From Nocardia sp. NBC_01503 (GTDB taxonomy: Bacteria; Actinomycetota; Actinomycetes; Mycobacteriales; Mycobacteriaceae): DNA of 64,000 nt. The DNA is taken from NCBI RefSeq assembly GCF_036327755.1, contig NZ_CP109596.1, positions 6,386,001 through 6,450,000 of the forward strand, in the 5' to 3' direction. The notes under the pieces are model-generated. The model was not told where the DNA came from, ran no database searches, and saw only the letters and a program-made list of their open reading frames with translations. This document shows, piece by piece, positions 42,069 through 49,364 of the stretch (position 1 is its first letter; the number at the start of each line of letters is the position of its first letter). Position numbers and translations under genes: made by a program.

Positions 42069-42088
42069 CTACCCTCCGGTAAGGGTAG
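42069..42088 (-). promoter_or_regulatory. MerR-type operator/promoter of the SulP operon
   Basis: Perfect arms CTACCCT and AGGGTAG are separated by six bases, centred about 160 bp upstream of the SulP ATG. On the minus strand a TTCAAC lies just upstream and TAGGGT overlaps the distal arm, giving a -35/-10 spacing of about 18 bp. A long spacer filled by a dyad is the classic MerR-activated promoter layout. Confidence 0.65.
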
Positions 42089-42175
42089 AGTTGAAATCCA
42101 CACGGGCCCGCATGGTCCACATCACATTCGGCCGGATCGGGCCTACCCTCGGACGCGTCGTGCGACCGGTACCGT

Positions 42176-42337
42176 ATGCCGGTGCTGAAGATTGTCCTGC
42201 TGCTGATCTACTCCGTCGCCGCACAGGCGGTGATCTATACGCTGGCAAATGATTTCACGCAGGCAATGCTGTTCTCTCTGGTGGCGGGTTTGGTGGCGGC
42301 GGCCTTCGGCTGGCGGTGGCGCGGCGAATCATGCTGA
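42176..42337 (+). CDS. Small two-TM membrane protein (53 aa)
   Basis: An open frame of 53 codons starting MPVLKIVLLLIYSVAAQAVI gives two hydrophobic helices joined by a short ANDFTQ turn and a basic end, GWRWRGESC. The hydrophobic-helix pattern and synonymous G/C usage look like a real small membrane protein. No clear ribosome site precedes the ATG, and I recognise no family. It ends 15 bases before the GTG of the maleylpyruvate-isomerase-type gene, so co-transcription is possible. It is divergent from the SulP operon, sharing the region with the MerR-type dyad. Confidence 0.45.
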   Translation: MPVLKIVLLLIYSVAAQAVIYTLANDFTQAMLFSLVAGLVAAAFGWRWRGESC

Positions 42338-42352
42338 ACTACCGTCGATCTC

Positions 42353-43147
42353 GTGGCATTCCTTGATCTCGAGGCTCAGCGTGCGGCCCTACTGGACCAC
42401 ACCGAGCGGCTGGCCGACCTCGTCCGGGAAGCCGATCGGGACACTCCGATCCCGACCTGCCCGGGCTGGACTCTGACCGAGTTGCTCATCCATCTCGGCG
42501 GCGGACATCACTGGGCCGCGACAATGATCGCCGAACGCGCCACCACACGACTCAGCCGTGCGGCCACGCCGCACCGAACGCCACCGGCCGACCCCGATGA
42601 AGCCGACAATTGGCTTCGGCGCAGCGCCGAAACAGTTTTGGACGCGGTCGACGCGACCGGTTCCGACGTTCCCATCTGGACTCCGATCGGCCCGCCGCTC
42701 CCGGCGCGCTGGTGGATCCGCCGACGCTTGCACGAAGCCACCGTGCACGGCGCGGATGCCGCGCTGGCCCTGGGCCGCGAAGTCGACCTGGAGCCCGAAC
42801 TCGCTGCCGACGGCCTGTCCGAAGCACTCGAAATCCTGCGGACCGCACTGGTTTTCACCGCCCGATCGACATCGGGTGACTCGACACCGGCACTGGGCGG
42901 CGGCGAGATCCTGAGCTTGTACGCCACCGATGACGGCCTGAAACACCCGCGCGCCTGGACGATCCGCCCCAACGGCGACACGATCCAATGGAACCACGAC
43001 CCCGGCCCCGGCACGGTCACCGTCCGTGGGTCCGTGGTCGCTCTCTTCCTCACCATGTTGCGGCGCATCCCGGTCGACACCGCGCGCCTGGACATCACCG
43101 GCGACCGCGATGTCCTCACGCAGTGGCTCGAGCGCACTGTCTTCTAG
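42353..43147 (+). CDS. Maleylpyruvate isomerase-family mycothiol-dependent protein
   Basis: This 264-residue protein has the two-domain layout of actinobacterial MDMPI proteins. The N-terminal DinB-like bundle has CPGWTLTELLIHLGGGHHWA (about 36-55) and the second-domain helix has RRRLHEATVHGADAALALG (about 124-142); together they supply the metal-binding His residues. The C-terminal sterol-carrier-like domain carries WNHDPGPGTVTVRGSV. Founding members isomerise maleylpyruvate with mycothiol, but most paralogues have unknown substrates. GTG at 42353 is the only plausible start. The end lies 153 bp from the convergent small zinc-ribbon gene. Confidence 0.85.
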   Translation: MAFLDLEAQRAALLDHTERLADLVREADRDTPIPTCPGWTLTELLIHLGGGHHWAATMIAERATTRLSRAATPHRTPPADPDEADNWLRRSAETVLDAVDATGSDVPIWTPIGPPLPARWWIRRRLHEATVHGADAALALGREVDLEPELAADGLSEALEILRTALVFTARSTSGDSTPALGGGEILSLYATDDGLKHPRAWTIRPNGDTIQWNHDPGPGTVTVRGSVVALFLTMLRRIPVDTARLDITGDRDVLTQWLERTVF

Positions 43148-43300
43148 AAGCGGTCGTATTCCGGGAGCCGTAGATGCCCGCGCCGTGGCCAACGTCGACA
43201 GTCATGTGCATCGGGCCGTCGAGGTGGAGGTAGTTGGTAACCGATGCGATCGCGAGATACATTCCCGGCACGCCTGAAGCAGGCTTAGCGCTCGAGTCGT

Positions 43301-43498
43301 CTACCTGTGCGTGGCTTTTCGGCAGCGCTGGCAGAAAGGTCTGAGGGTGCGGTTCGGGTCGAATATCCAGCGGGCGCAGCCATCGCATCGGGCGGAGACC
43401 GGCGGATCGGCGATATCGATCAGTCCGACGGCGAACATGATGGACACGACGCCGAGATAGATCAGGCACAGGCCGAAGGTGAGAGCGTCCAGAATCAT
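43301..43498 (-). CDS. Small membrane protein with C-terminal zinc ribbon (65 aa)
   Basis: This 65-residue protein has one long hydrophobic helix (about residues 5-28) followed by a cytosolic zinc-ribbon with CxxC pairs at Cys38/Cys41 and Cys56/Cys59. The knuckles read RCDGCARW and FCQRCRKA. The ATG at 43498 has GGAGG eight bases upstream, giving strong support for expression of this small gene; the longer reading from 43528 is less likely. A membrane-tethered zinc ribbon could bind nucleic acid or a protein partner, but no function is known to me. The upstream 60 bp contain two overlapping palindromes built on TTGC/GCAA. Confidence 0.7.
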   Translation of the reverse strand: MILDALTFGLCLIYLGVVSIMFAVGLIDIADPPVSARCDGCARWIFDPNRTLRPFCQRCRKATHR

Positions 43499-43530
43499 GT
43501 GCGGAGCCTCCAATCGTGCAGAGAGCAATT

Positions 43531-43545
43531 ATTGCACTGTGCAAT
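43531..43545. promoter_or_regulatory. Perfect palindrome ATTGCACTGTGCAAT upstream of the zinc-ribbon gene
   Basis: This 15-bp palindrome overlaps a second one, GCAATTATTGC (43525-43535). The second resembles the core of the repeated 19-bp motif with two or three changes. Both lie 27-47 bp upstream of the ATG at 43498, where a MarR/TetR-type operator or an upstream promoter element would sit. Confidence 0.4.
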
Positions 43546-43561
43546 CGATTTGCGGAAGAGG

Positions 43562-45634
43562 TCACCACCAGCCCAGGATCGGGCCGAGTTGACGACCCAG
43601 TGCCGGCGCGAGGGTGCGCGAGTAGGTGGCCGTCAGGTGGTGCTCGTCGTGGTAGATCAGGACGTTGCCTTCGACAGCGGGGCAGATCTCCGGTTCGCAG
43701 ACGGCGTCGGTCAGGTCGATCGGATAGATATTCGGGTAGCCGGCCGCCGCTTCGATGGCGGGATTCACGGGGTTGAGGGCGTCGGCGCGTCGCATACCGC
43801 AGCCGAGGCGATCGCCGCCCTTGCTGAGGCAGTCGACCGCGCGATAGCGAATGCCGTTGTGCCGCAACCATGGTGTATCCCGGATGACGATCACATTCAG
43901 GCCGCGGGCGGTGAGTTCGTTCCACACATCCAGGTAGTCGGCGGGGGTTTCGTCCCCGCCGTCATCCACGGGGCGGGTTCCGGTGGTGAATACCCAGTCC
44001 GGTTGTTCGGTACCCAGCCGGTCGATGACCTCGCGGGTCCAGTTCACGCAGTCGGGATTGGCTTCGCCCTTGTACAAGGGTTCGGCTTCCACGGTGAGGG
44101 GACACCCCATCTTGAGATAAACGACTATGCGGAAATGGTTTTCGGTCGCGAGTAGGTCGAGGGCGGGCAGCCAATGCTCGGCGTGTGAACTACCGACCAC
44201 CGCCAGGGTGCGTTCGGCTTCTTGATCACCGTAGGTGCAGGTGACGACCGTACGGGTGTTCCAATCGGCGATGCAGCCCTGCAACGTGGGAGGTGGCAGT
44301 TCCGAGGGTGCCTCGAAGACGGTTGGTCGCATCTTCGCCGGTGGTGCGGCGATACCGGCGGTCAGAGCCTCCGCTCCCGGATAGAGCACCGGGTCCAGTG
44401 CCGCCGCGGGTGCGGTGGGCTGTGAATTCACAATCACGTGCCAAACCGAGGCGGCCGCGATCACCAGGACACTCGCGAGCGCGACCCCCGCGCGTGCCAG
44501 CCAGCGGTAAGAGCGTGGGGCGGACCCGGATTCGCTCCGGGCGGCCTGGCGCAGCGGTTGCTCGATCCAGCGATGCGTCATCCAGGCCAGCGCCAGGGAC
44601 AATGCGATGATCAGCAGGCCCTCGGCGAAATCGACCATGCGCTGCTCGAATTCGACGAGATAGAAGATGAGTATCGGCCAATGCCACAGGTACAACGGAT
44701 AGGCGAGGGCGCCGAGCTCGACCATCGGGCGGGTGGCCAGCAGTCGGTTCGGCCAGGGCTGTTCAGCGGCGGGCAGTCCGGTTCCGGCGATGATCAGCGC
44801 GGCGGCCGTGGCGACCGGAAACAACGCGGCGGGACCGGGAAAAGCGTTGGCGCCGTTGAAGAGCCATCCGCACGCCAGCACGCCTGACACCCCGAGCACG
44901 GCGAGCACGATCCGGGTGGCTCGCGCGGGCGTCAGCAGCGGTGCGAGCACGGCGAGCGCGACACCCGCGAGCAGTTCCCACGCGCGGGCGAGACTGTCGT
45001 AGTAGTTCCAACCCTGCTGGGTGGCATGGCCATTCGCCGCGTACGCGAACGACGCGGCGCCGAGCGTGAGGGCCGCCGTCAGCGTCGCCGGGCGCACCAG
45101 CCCGGCCTTCCCGACGTGTCGGCATCCCCACGCCAGTACCCCGACGAAAAGCACTGCGGCGAGATAGAACTGGCCCTGTACCGCCATCGACCACAGGTGT
45201 TGCAGCGGACTCACCGACGGATCGGCCGCGAGATAATCCGACCACGACAGCGCGAGCTGCCAATTCTGGTAGTAGAACAGCGAAGCCAGGGTCTGATCGG
45301 CCACATCGGCCCATCGGGTGTACGGACTGATGAGCACGGTCGCCACCGCGACCGCCACGAGCACGGTCACCATCGCGGGCAGCAACCGCCGCAGGGTGCG
45401 CCGCAGGGTCGCCACCACCCCCACCGCACCGGTGGAGTCGTTGCGCCGCAACAGCAGTCCGGTGAAGAAGAAGCCCGAGAGCACCAGGAAGATATCGACC
45501 CCGCCGGAGACTCGCCGGAACCAGATATGGAACACCACCACGAGCGCGATGGCCAGACCACGCAACCCATCCAGGTCGTGCCGGTAGGGCTGGGAAGTTT
45601 CGGCGGAGGTGATGGCGTGTTCTTTTCTGCTCAT
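43562..45634 (-). CDS. Membrane acyltransferase (acyltransferase-3) with SGNH domain
   Basis: This 690-residue protein begins with an acyltransferase-3 membrane domain of about ten TM segments (HDLDGLRGLAIALVVVFHIW at about 20-39, LQHLWSMAVQGQFYLAAVLF, WHWPILIFYLVEFEQR). An extracytoplasmic SGNH hydrolase-like domain starts near residue 460 with the VVGSSHAEHWLPAL block and ends with YHDEHHLTATYS. Such fusions O-acetylate or acylate surface glycans and lipids. The domain pair is complete. The ATG at 45634 overlaps the stop of the antiporter gene (ATGA), so translation is coupled to an ion transporter, an odd partner for a glycan acyltransferase. Confidence 0.88.
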   Translation of the reverse strand: MSRKEHAITSAETSQPYRHDLDGLRGLAIALVVVFHIWFRRVSGGVDIFLVLSGFFFTGLLLRRNDSTGAVGVVATLRRTLRRLLPAMVTVLVAVAVATVLISPYTRWADVADQTLASLFYYQNWQLALSWSDYLAADPSVSPLQHLWSMAVQGQFYLAAVLFVGVLAWGCRHVGKAGLVRPATLTAALTLGAASFAYAANGHATQQGWNYYDSLARAWELLAGVALAVLAPLLTPARATRIVLAVLGVSGVLACGWLFNGANAFPGPAALFPVATAAALIIAGTGLPAAEQPWPNRLLATRPMVELGALAYPLYLWHWPILIFYLVEFEQRMVDFAEGLLIIALSLALAWMTHRWIEQPLRQAARSESGSAPRSYRWLARAGVALASVLVIAAASVWHVIVNSQPTAPAAALDPVLYPGAEALTAGIAAPPAKMRPTVFEAPSELPPPTLQGCIADWNTRTVVTCTYGDQEAERTLAVVGSSHAEHWLPALDLLATENHFRIVVYLKMGCPLTVEAEPLYKGEANPDCVNWTREVIDRLGTEQPDWVFTTGTRPVDDGGDETPADYLDVWNELTARGLNVIVIRDTPWLRHNGIRYRAVDCLSKGGDRLGCGMRRADALNPVNPAIEAAAGYPNIYPIDLTDAVCEPEICPAVEGNVLIYHDEHHLTATYSRTLAPALGRQLGPILGWW

Positions 45635-46932
45635 GCGAGGACGAAGTAGCGCAGCCACAGATAGGGGGCGGCGACCGCCACGGTGATGGCGGTGACCACG
45701 ACGCCCTTGCGGGTGAACTCCCAGAACGAGATCGGGTAGTCGGCACGGCGCGCGATGCCGAGCATGACGACATTGGCGCTCGCACCGACGGCGGTGAGGT
45801 TACCGCCGAAATCCGAGCCCAGGGCCAGCGACCACCACAGCGGGTGGCCCGGAGTGCTGTGATCCATTCCGGCGACCAGGTCGGCCACCAGCGGACTCAT
45901 GGTCGCGACGTAGGGGATGTTGTCGATCACCCCGGACAGCACGGCCGACACACCGAGAATGAGCATGGTCGCCACGAGCGCGTTCCCACCGGTGGCGTCG
46001 GTTGCCGCCGAGGCGAGGCGTTCGATCACACCGGTTTTCACCAGTGCGCCGATCATGATGAACAGTCCGGCGAAGAACAGCAGGGTCTCCCACTCCACCG
46101 CCGCCATGTAATCGCGTTGCGGGAGACGGGAAACCAGGATCAGCACACCCGCGCCGAGCAACGCCACCACGGACGGCTCGACATGGAATATCGAATGGCC
46201 GACGAATCCGGTGAACACCGCCGCCAACACGAGTCCGCACTTGATCAACAGGCCACTGTCCCGGATGGCTTCGCGCTCGTCCAAGGCCATGACATCGGCG
46301 ACCCGCGCGGGGTCCACCTCGAACGATCCCCGGAACAACCGCGGCAGTATCAGCGTGAACACCGCGATCTCGATGATCACGATGGGCGTCATATGAACCA
46401 GGAAGTCGTTGAACGACAAGCCCGCCCGGCTGCCGATGATGATGTTCGGCGGGTCGCCGATCAGGGTCGCCGCGCCACCGATGTTCGAGGCCAGGACCTC
46501 GGCGATCAGGAACGGCACCGGGTTGATCTCGAGTCGCTCGCACACCAGCAGGGTCACCGGCGCGATCAGCAGCACGGTGGTGACATTGTCCAGGAACGCG
46601 GACGCCACGGCCGTGATCAGCACCAGCAGGATCATGATCCGTAGCGCGGATCCCTTGGCGCGCTTGGCGGCCCAGACCGCGGTGTATTCGAAGACACCGG
46701 TCTGGCGCAGCACCCCGACGATGATCATCATCCCGAACAGCAGGAAGACGACGTCCCAGTCGACACCGGTCTCGCGGGAGTAGAACGCGTCCTCGGAATG
46801 GACCACCCCGAGCGCCAGCACTATCGCCGCACCGCCGAGTGCCGCGTGCGTCTTCGGGATTCGTTCGGTGGCGATGAAAATATACGAGACGACGAAGACG
46901 CCGATCGCGAGCACGGTCACCGCGACCACCAC
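45631..46932 (-). CDS. Ion transporter superfamily antiporter (NhaD/ArsB-like)
   Basis: This 433-residue membrane protein has about eleven TM segments and two inverted halves. Each half has a re-entrant motif: SAFLDNVTTVLLIAPVTLLV at about 121-140 and SGVIDNIPYVATMSPLVADL in the second half. Also present are SNIGGAATLIGDPPNIIIGS and GSDFGGNLTAVGASANVVML. Asp-Asn pairs in these positions are shared by NhaD Na+/H+ antiporters and ArsB arsenite exporters. The linked CBS protein and the leader element shared with a CPA1 antiporter favour a Na+/H+ or related ion role over arsenite. GTG 46932 is the start; the CBS gene ends 25 nt upstream. Confidence 0.85.
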   Translation of the reverse strand: MVVAVTVLAIGVFVVSYIFIATERIPKTHAALGGAAIVLALGVVHSEDAFYSRETGVDWDVVFLLFGMMIIVGVLRQTGVFEYTAVWAAKRAKGSALRIMILLVLITAVASAFLDNVTTVLLIAPVTLLVCERLEINPVPFLIAEVLASNIGGAATLIGDPPNIIIGSRAGLSFNDFLVHMTPIVIIEIAVFTLILPRLFRGSFEVDPARVADVMALDEREAIRDSGLLIKCGLVLAAVFTGFVGHSIFHVEPSVVALLGAGVLILVSRLPQRDYMAAVEWETLLFFAGLFIMIGALVKTGVIERLASAATDATGGNALVATMLILGVSAVLSGVIDNIPYVATMSPLVADLVAGMDHSTPGHPLWWSLALGSDFGGNLTAVGASANVVMLGIARRADYPISFWEFTRKGVVVTAITVAVAAPYLWLRYFVLA

Positions 46933-46957
46933 CCGGCGGTCGAGTCGATCGAGTGGT

Positions 46958-47404
46958 TCAGCGGTCGGGCAACACTGCCGCGAGCAACCGCGATGCGGTG
47001 ATCACGCCGAGCAGCTCTTTGTCCTTGAGCACCGCGAGGAGTGGACTGCGCAGGCGCGCCATGACCGCGGCCACCTCGATCACAGTATCGTCGCCGTCCA
47101 CCGCGGGCACATTGCTGAGTCCCTCGGGAATGACTTCGCGAACCTTCTTGCCGCGCAACTTGTCCGAGATGCGGTCGCACATCGATTCGGTCAGCACACC
47201 CGCCAGCGACGGATCGTCCTGCACATAACTCGGGACGATGAACCGCACCACCTGCGAGGCGGGCAGCACCGCCACCGGAGTGCCGCCGTTGTCGGTGACC
47301 AGGATCCCCGGCAAACGGTGTTCGGCCAGCAGTCGGGCCGCGTCCAGCGCGTTGGTGTCGAGTGTGACCACCGGGAATTCCTCGGCGAGTTGAGCAGCAT
47401 GCAT
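46958..47404 (-). CDS. CBS-domain pair protein
   Basis: This 148-residue cytosolic protein is a tandem CBS (Bateman) module. CBS1 is about residues 1-65 with VVTLDTNALDAARLLAEHRL and PGILVTDNGGTPVAV, and CBS2 about 75-146 with VPAVDGDDTVIEVAAVMARL and LLGVITASRLLAAVL. CBS pairs bind adenine nucleotides or c-di-AMP and gate transporters. It directly precedes the NhaD/ArsB-like gene, so it is probably a detached regulatory domain for that antiporter. The ATG at 47404 has only a weak ribosome site, and the composite element (copy C) occupies its leader 95-168 nt upstream. Confidence 0.88.
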   Translation of the reverse strand: MHAAQLAEEFPVVTLDTNALDAARLLAEHRLPGILVTDNGGTPVAVLPASQVVRFIVPSYVQDDPSLAGVLTESMCDRISDKLRGKKVREVIPEGLSNVPAVDGDDTVIEVAAVMARLRSPLLAVLKDKELLGVITASRLLAAVLPDR

Positions 47405-47499
47405 ACCTGGAGGATACGACGCCGGACGGCATCGCGATCCGCCCTGGAAACCCCATGATCGTCCGCGTGGTTGCCACTGGAAACTCCAACGCCGAAGGG

Positions 47500-47572
47500 C
47501 GTGATCCGAGGTTTCGGATCACGTTCGCCGACCAGACTTCCCGGCACACCTGAGCTAAAGATGCCGTAAAGA
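47500..47572 (-). ncRNA. Three-copy composite leader element, copy C
   Basis: On the minus strand the order is TCTTTACGGCA (47572-47562) and TCTTTAGCTCA (47561-47551) as 11-bp direct repeats, then 5 nt, then the invariant GCCGGGAAGTCTGGTCGGC (47545-47527). Three nt later comes a perfect 10-bp hairpin, CGTGATCCGA/TCGGATCACG with a 4-nt loop (47523-47500). This copy has the strongest hairpin. It lies 95 nt upstream of the CBS/antiporter operon. The 341-nt gap 47405-47745 otherwise holds only the ehu upstream region. Confidence 0.75.
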
Positions 47573-47692
47573 AACCGTCAGGAGCAACTCGGGGGTCGGG
47601 GTAGCCAACGGAGGTGCCCGGTTCGGGCAGAATCATGAGCCGACAGCTGATCGTCATGTAATCGCAAGGTGTTCGACAGGATTGTCTCAAAA

Positions 47693-47728
47693 TCGAGTCG
47701 TCAATCTGGATCGTCAATACAGACTCGA
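47693..47728 (+). promoter_or_regulatory. Repeat-rich upstream region of the ehu operon
   Basis: Direct repeats CGTCAAT at 47699-47705 and 47712-47718 (13 bp apart) lie inside an inverted repeat, TCGAGTC (47693-47699) and GACTCGA (47722-47728). They end 18 bp before the GTG of the ectoine-binding-protein gene. This looks like a regulator site overlapping the promoter; the regulator is unknown. Confidence 0.4.
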
Positions 47729-47745
47729 CGATCGGATGACAGACT

Positions 47746-48633
47746 GTGCGAACTCGCGTGACAACCGAACTGTCGATGCCGCGCAGGCGGTTCTTCGCGT
47801 TCGGTGCGGCGGCGGTGGCCTTGGCCGCGTCGGGGTGCGGTGTGGGTGGGGACAAGTCGGCGGCGGTGACCTACGCGGACGCGAAGTCCTCGGGCCGCAT
47901 CAAGGTCGGTTTCGCGAACGAGGCGCCGTGGGCCTTCCTCGACGCGAAGGGTGAACTCACCGGGTACGCGCCCGTCGTGGCGCGCGCCGTGTTGAAGAAA
48001 CTCGGTATCGACGAGATCGAGGGCGTGGTCACCGACTTCGACGGACTGATCGACGGATTGCGGGCGCAGAGCTACGGATTCGTCGCCGCTGGGATGTTCA
48101 TCAATAAGAAGCGTTGTGAGAGTTCGGCTTTCGCGATCCCGGACTATCAGGTCGGTTCGGCGTTCCTGGTGCCGAAGGGAAATCCGAAGCAGATCAACCG
48201 ATTCGAGGACATCACGAGGGCTGATGTCCGGATGGCTACGCTCGGCGGGGCGGTCGAGAACGGCTACGCGGAATCCTCGGGCGTCTCGGGGAAGTTGATC
48301 GAGCCGATGGCCAAGCAGGACGATATTCTGCGCGCGGTGGGCAATGGGGACGTGTATGGGGCCGCGATGCTCGATGTGACCGCCGCCTGGTTGGTCCGCA
48401 CCAACCCCGACGCCAACCTCGAGGTGACGCAGTCATTCCACTACAACCCGAAATCGGACGTGGGCACCTTCAACTTCCGCATCGACGACACCGAATTCCT
48501 CGCCGACTTCAATCGCGAACTGCGCGCACTGCATGACAGCGGTGAATGGTTGCGTCTGGTGAAGCCGTTCGGCTTGACCGCCGCGAACGAGCCCGACCGG
48601 GCCGCCACCGCCGAACAGTACTGCGCGGGCTGA
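47746..48633 (+). CDS. ehuB: Ectoine/hydroxyectoine-type ABC substrate-binding lipoprotein
   Basis: This solute-binding lipoprotein of up to 295 residues has twin arginines (PRRRFFAFG) ahead of the hydrophobic stretch and a lipobox LAASGC, suggesting Tat export and lipid anchoring. The mature part is a polar-amino-acid-type binding fold (SGRIKVGFANEAPWAFLDAK, LTGYAPVVARAVLKKLGI). Its likeness to EhuB, together with the gene order B-C-D-A downstream, points to ectoine or hydroxyectoine uptake for osmoprotection or as a nutrient. Starts at GTG 47746, GTG 47758 or ATG 47776 are all possible. It heads the operon. Another polar amino acid remains a possible substrate. Confidence 0.82.
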   Translation: MRTRVTTELSMPRRRFFAFGAAAVALAASGCGVGGDKSAAVTYADAKSSGRIKVGFANEAPWAFLDAKGELTGYAPVVARAVLKKLGIDEIEGVVTDFDGLIDGLRAQSYGFVAAGMFINKKRCESSAFAIPDYQVGSAFLVPKGNPKQINRFEDITRADVRMATLGGAVENGYAESSGVSGKLIEPMAKQDDILRAVGNGDVYGAAMLDVTAAWLVRTNPDANLEVTQSFHYNPKSDVGTFNFRIDDTEFLADFNRELRALHDSGEWLRLVKPFGLTAANEPDRAATAEQYCAG

Positions 48634-48644
48634 TCGGCTGTCCG

Positions 48645-49364
48645 GTGTCGGCGAATATCTCGACCTACCTCGACCGCATCCTCGCGGGTCTGCCCGCCAC
48701 GCTCTGGGCGACCGTCGGCGGTATCGCGCTGACGGTCGTACTGTCCTTCCTGGCGGGTACCGCGCTGTTGTCGCCGCGGCTACCGGTGCGGGCATTGAGC
48801 AGGGTCTACGTGGAGGGCTTCCGCGGCAGTTCCGAAGTGGTGCAGTTGTTCTTCTTCGCGGTGGCGGTGCCCATCTTTTTCGGGGTGGCGATCGGGGCCA
48901 CCGCGCAGGGGCTGCTGCTCATCGGCATTCTCGTGCTGGGGCTCAACCACGGCGCGTACGGGGCCGAGATCGTGCGCGGCGCGGTGCAATCGGTGCCCAA
49001 AGGACAGCTGGAGGCGGCGGTCGCGCTGAATCTGACTCCGCGCCAACGCCTGTGGCGGGTGGTGTTGCCGCAGGCGGTGGTGGAGATGCTGCCGTCGTTC
49101 AACACGCTGTTCATTCAATTGGTGAAGGCGACCGCACTGCTGAGCTTCATCGCGGTTCCCGAGATCTTCAAGAAGGCCGACGAATTGCGTGCGGTACCGG
49201 AGTTCTCACGCGAACTCGGCGTGATCTACCTGCTCGAACTGGTCATCTACCTGCTGATCGCGGTCGCGGTGACCGTGATCATGCGCTGGCTCGAGAAGGT
49301 GGCCGCGCGCCGGGCCGGGCGCACGCCCTCGAATCGGCGGCGACCGGTCGGGGCGGTGCTCTGA
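48645..49364 (+). CDS. ehuC: Ectoine-type ABC transporter permease EhuC
   Basis: This 239-residue inner-membrane permease of the His/Glu/Gln/Arg/opine type has about five TM segments. The family motif GFRGSSEVVQLFFFAVAVPI is at about 58-77 and the EAA coupling loop LEAAVALNLTPRQRLWRVVLPQ at about 121-142. It forms half of the heterodimeric channel for the solute bound by EhuB. The GTG at 48645 begins the recognisable protein 11 nt after the ehuB stop. The longer upstream reading overlaps ehuB and is not credible. Its stop overlaps the ehuD start (TGATG). Confidence 0.85.
   Translation: MSANISTYLDRILAGLPATLWATVGGIALTVVLSFLAGTALLSPRLPVRALSRVYVEGFRGSSEVVQLFFFAVAVPIFFGVAIGATAQGLLLIGILVLGLNHGAYGAEIVRGAVQSVPKGQLEAAVALNLTPRQRLWRVVLPQAVVEMLPSFNTLFIQLVKATALLSFIAVPEIFKKADELRAVPEFSRELGVIYLLELVIYLLIAVAVTVIMRWLEKVAARRAGRTPSNRRRPVGAVL

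Noticed and set aside
43116..43262. 48-residue minus-strand frame MYLAIASVTNYLHLDG...
   Set aside because: The first half looks protein-like, but there is no ribosome site, the end runs into the convergent MDMPI gene, and no family is recognised; kept only as a possible gene remnant.
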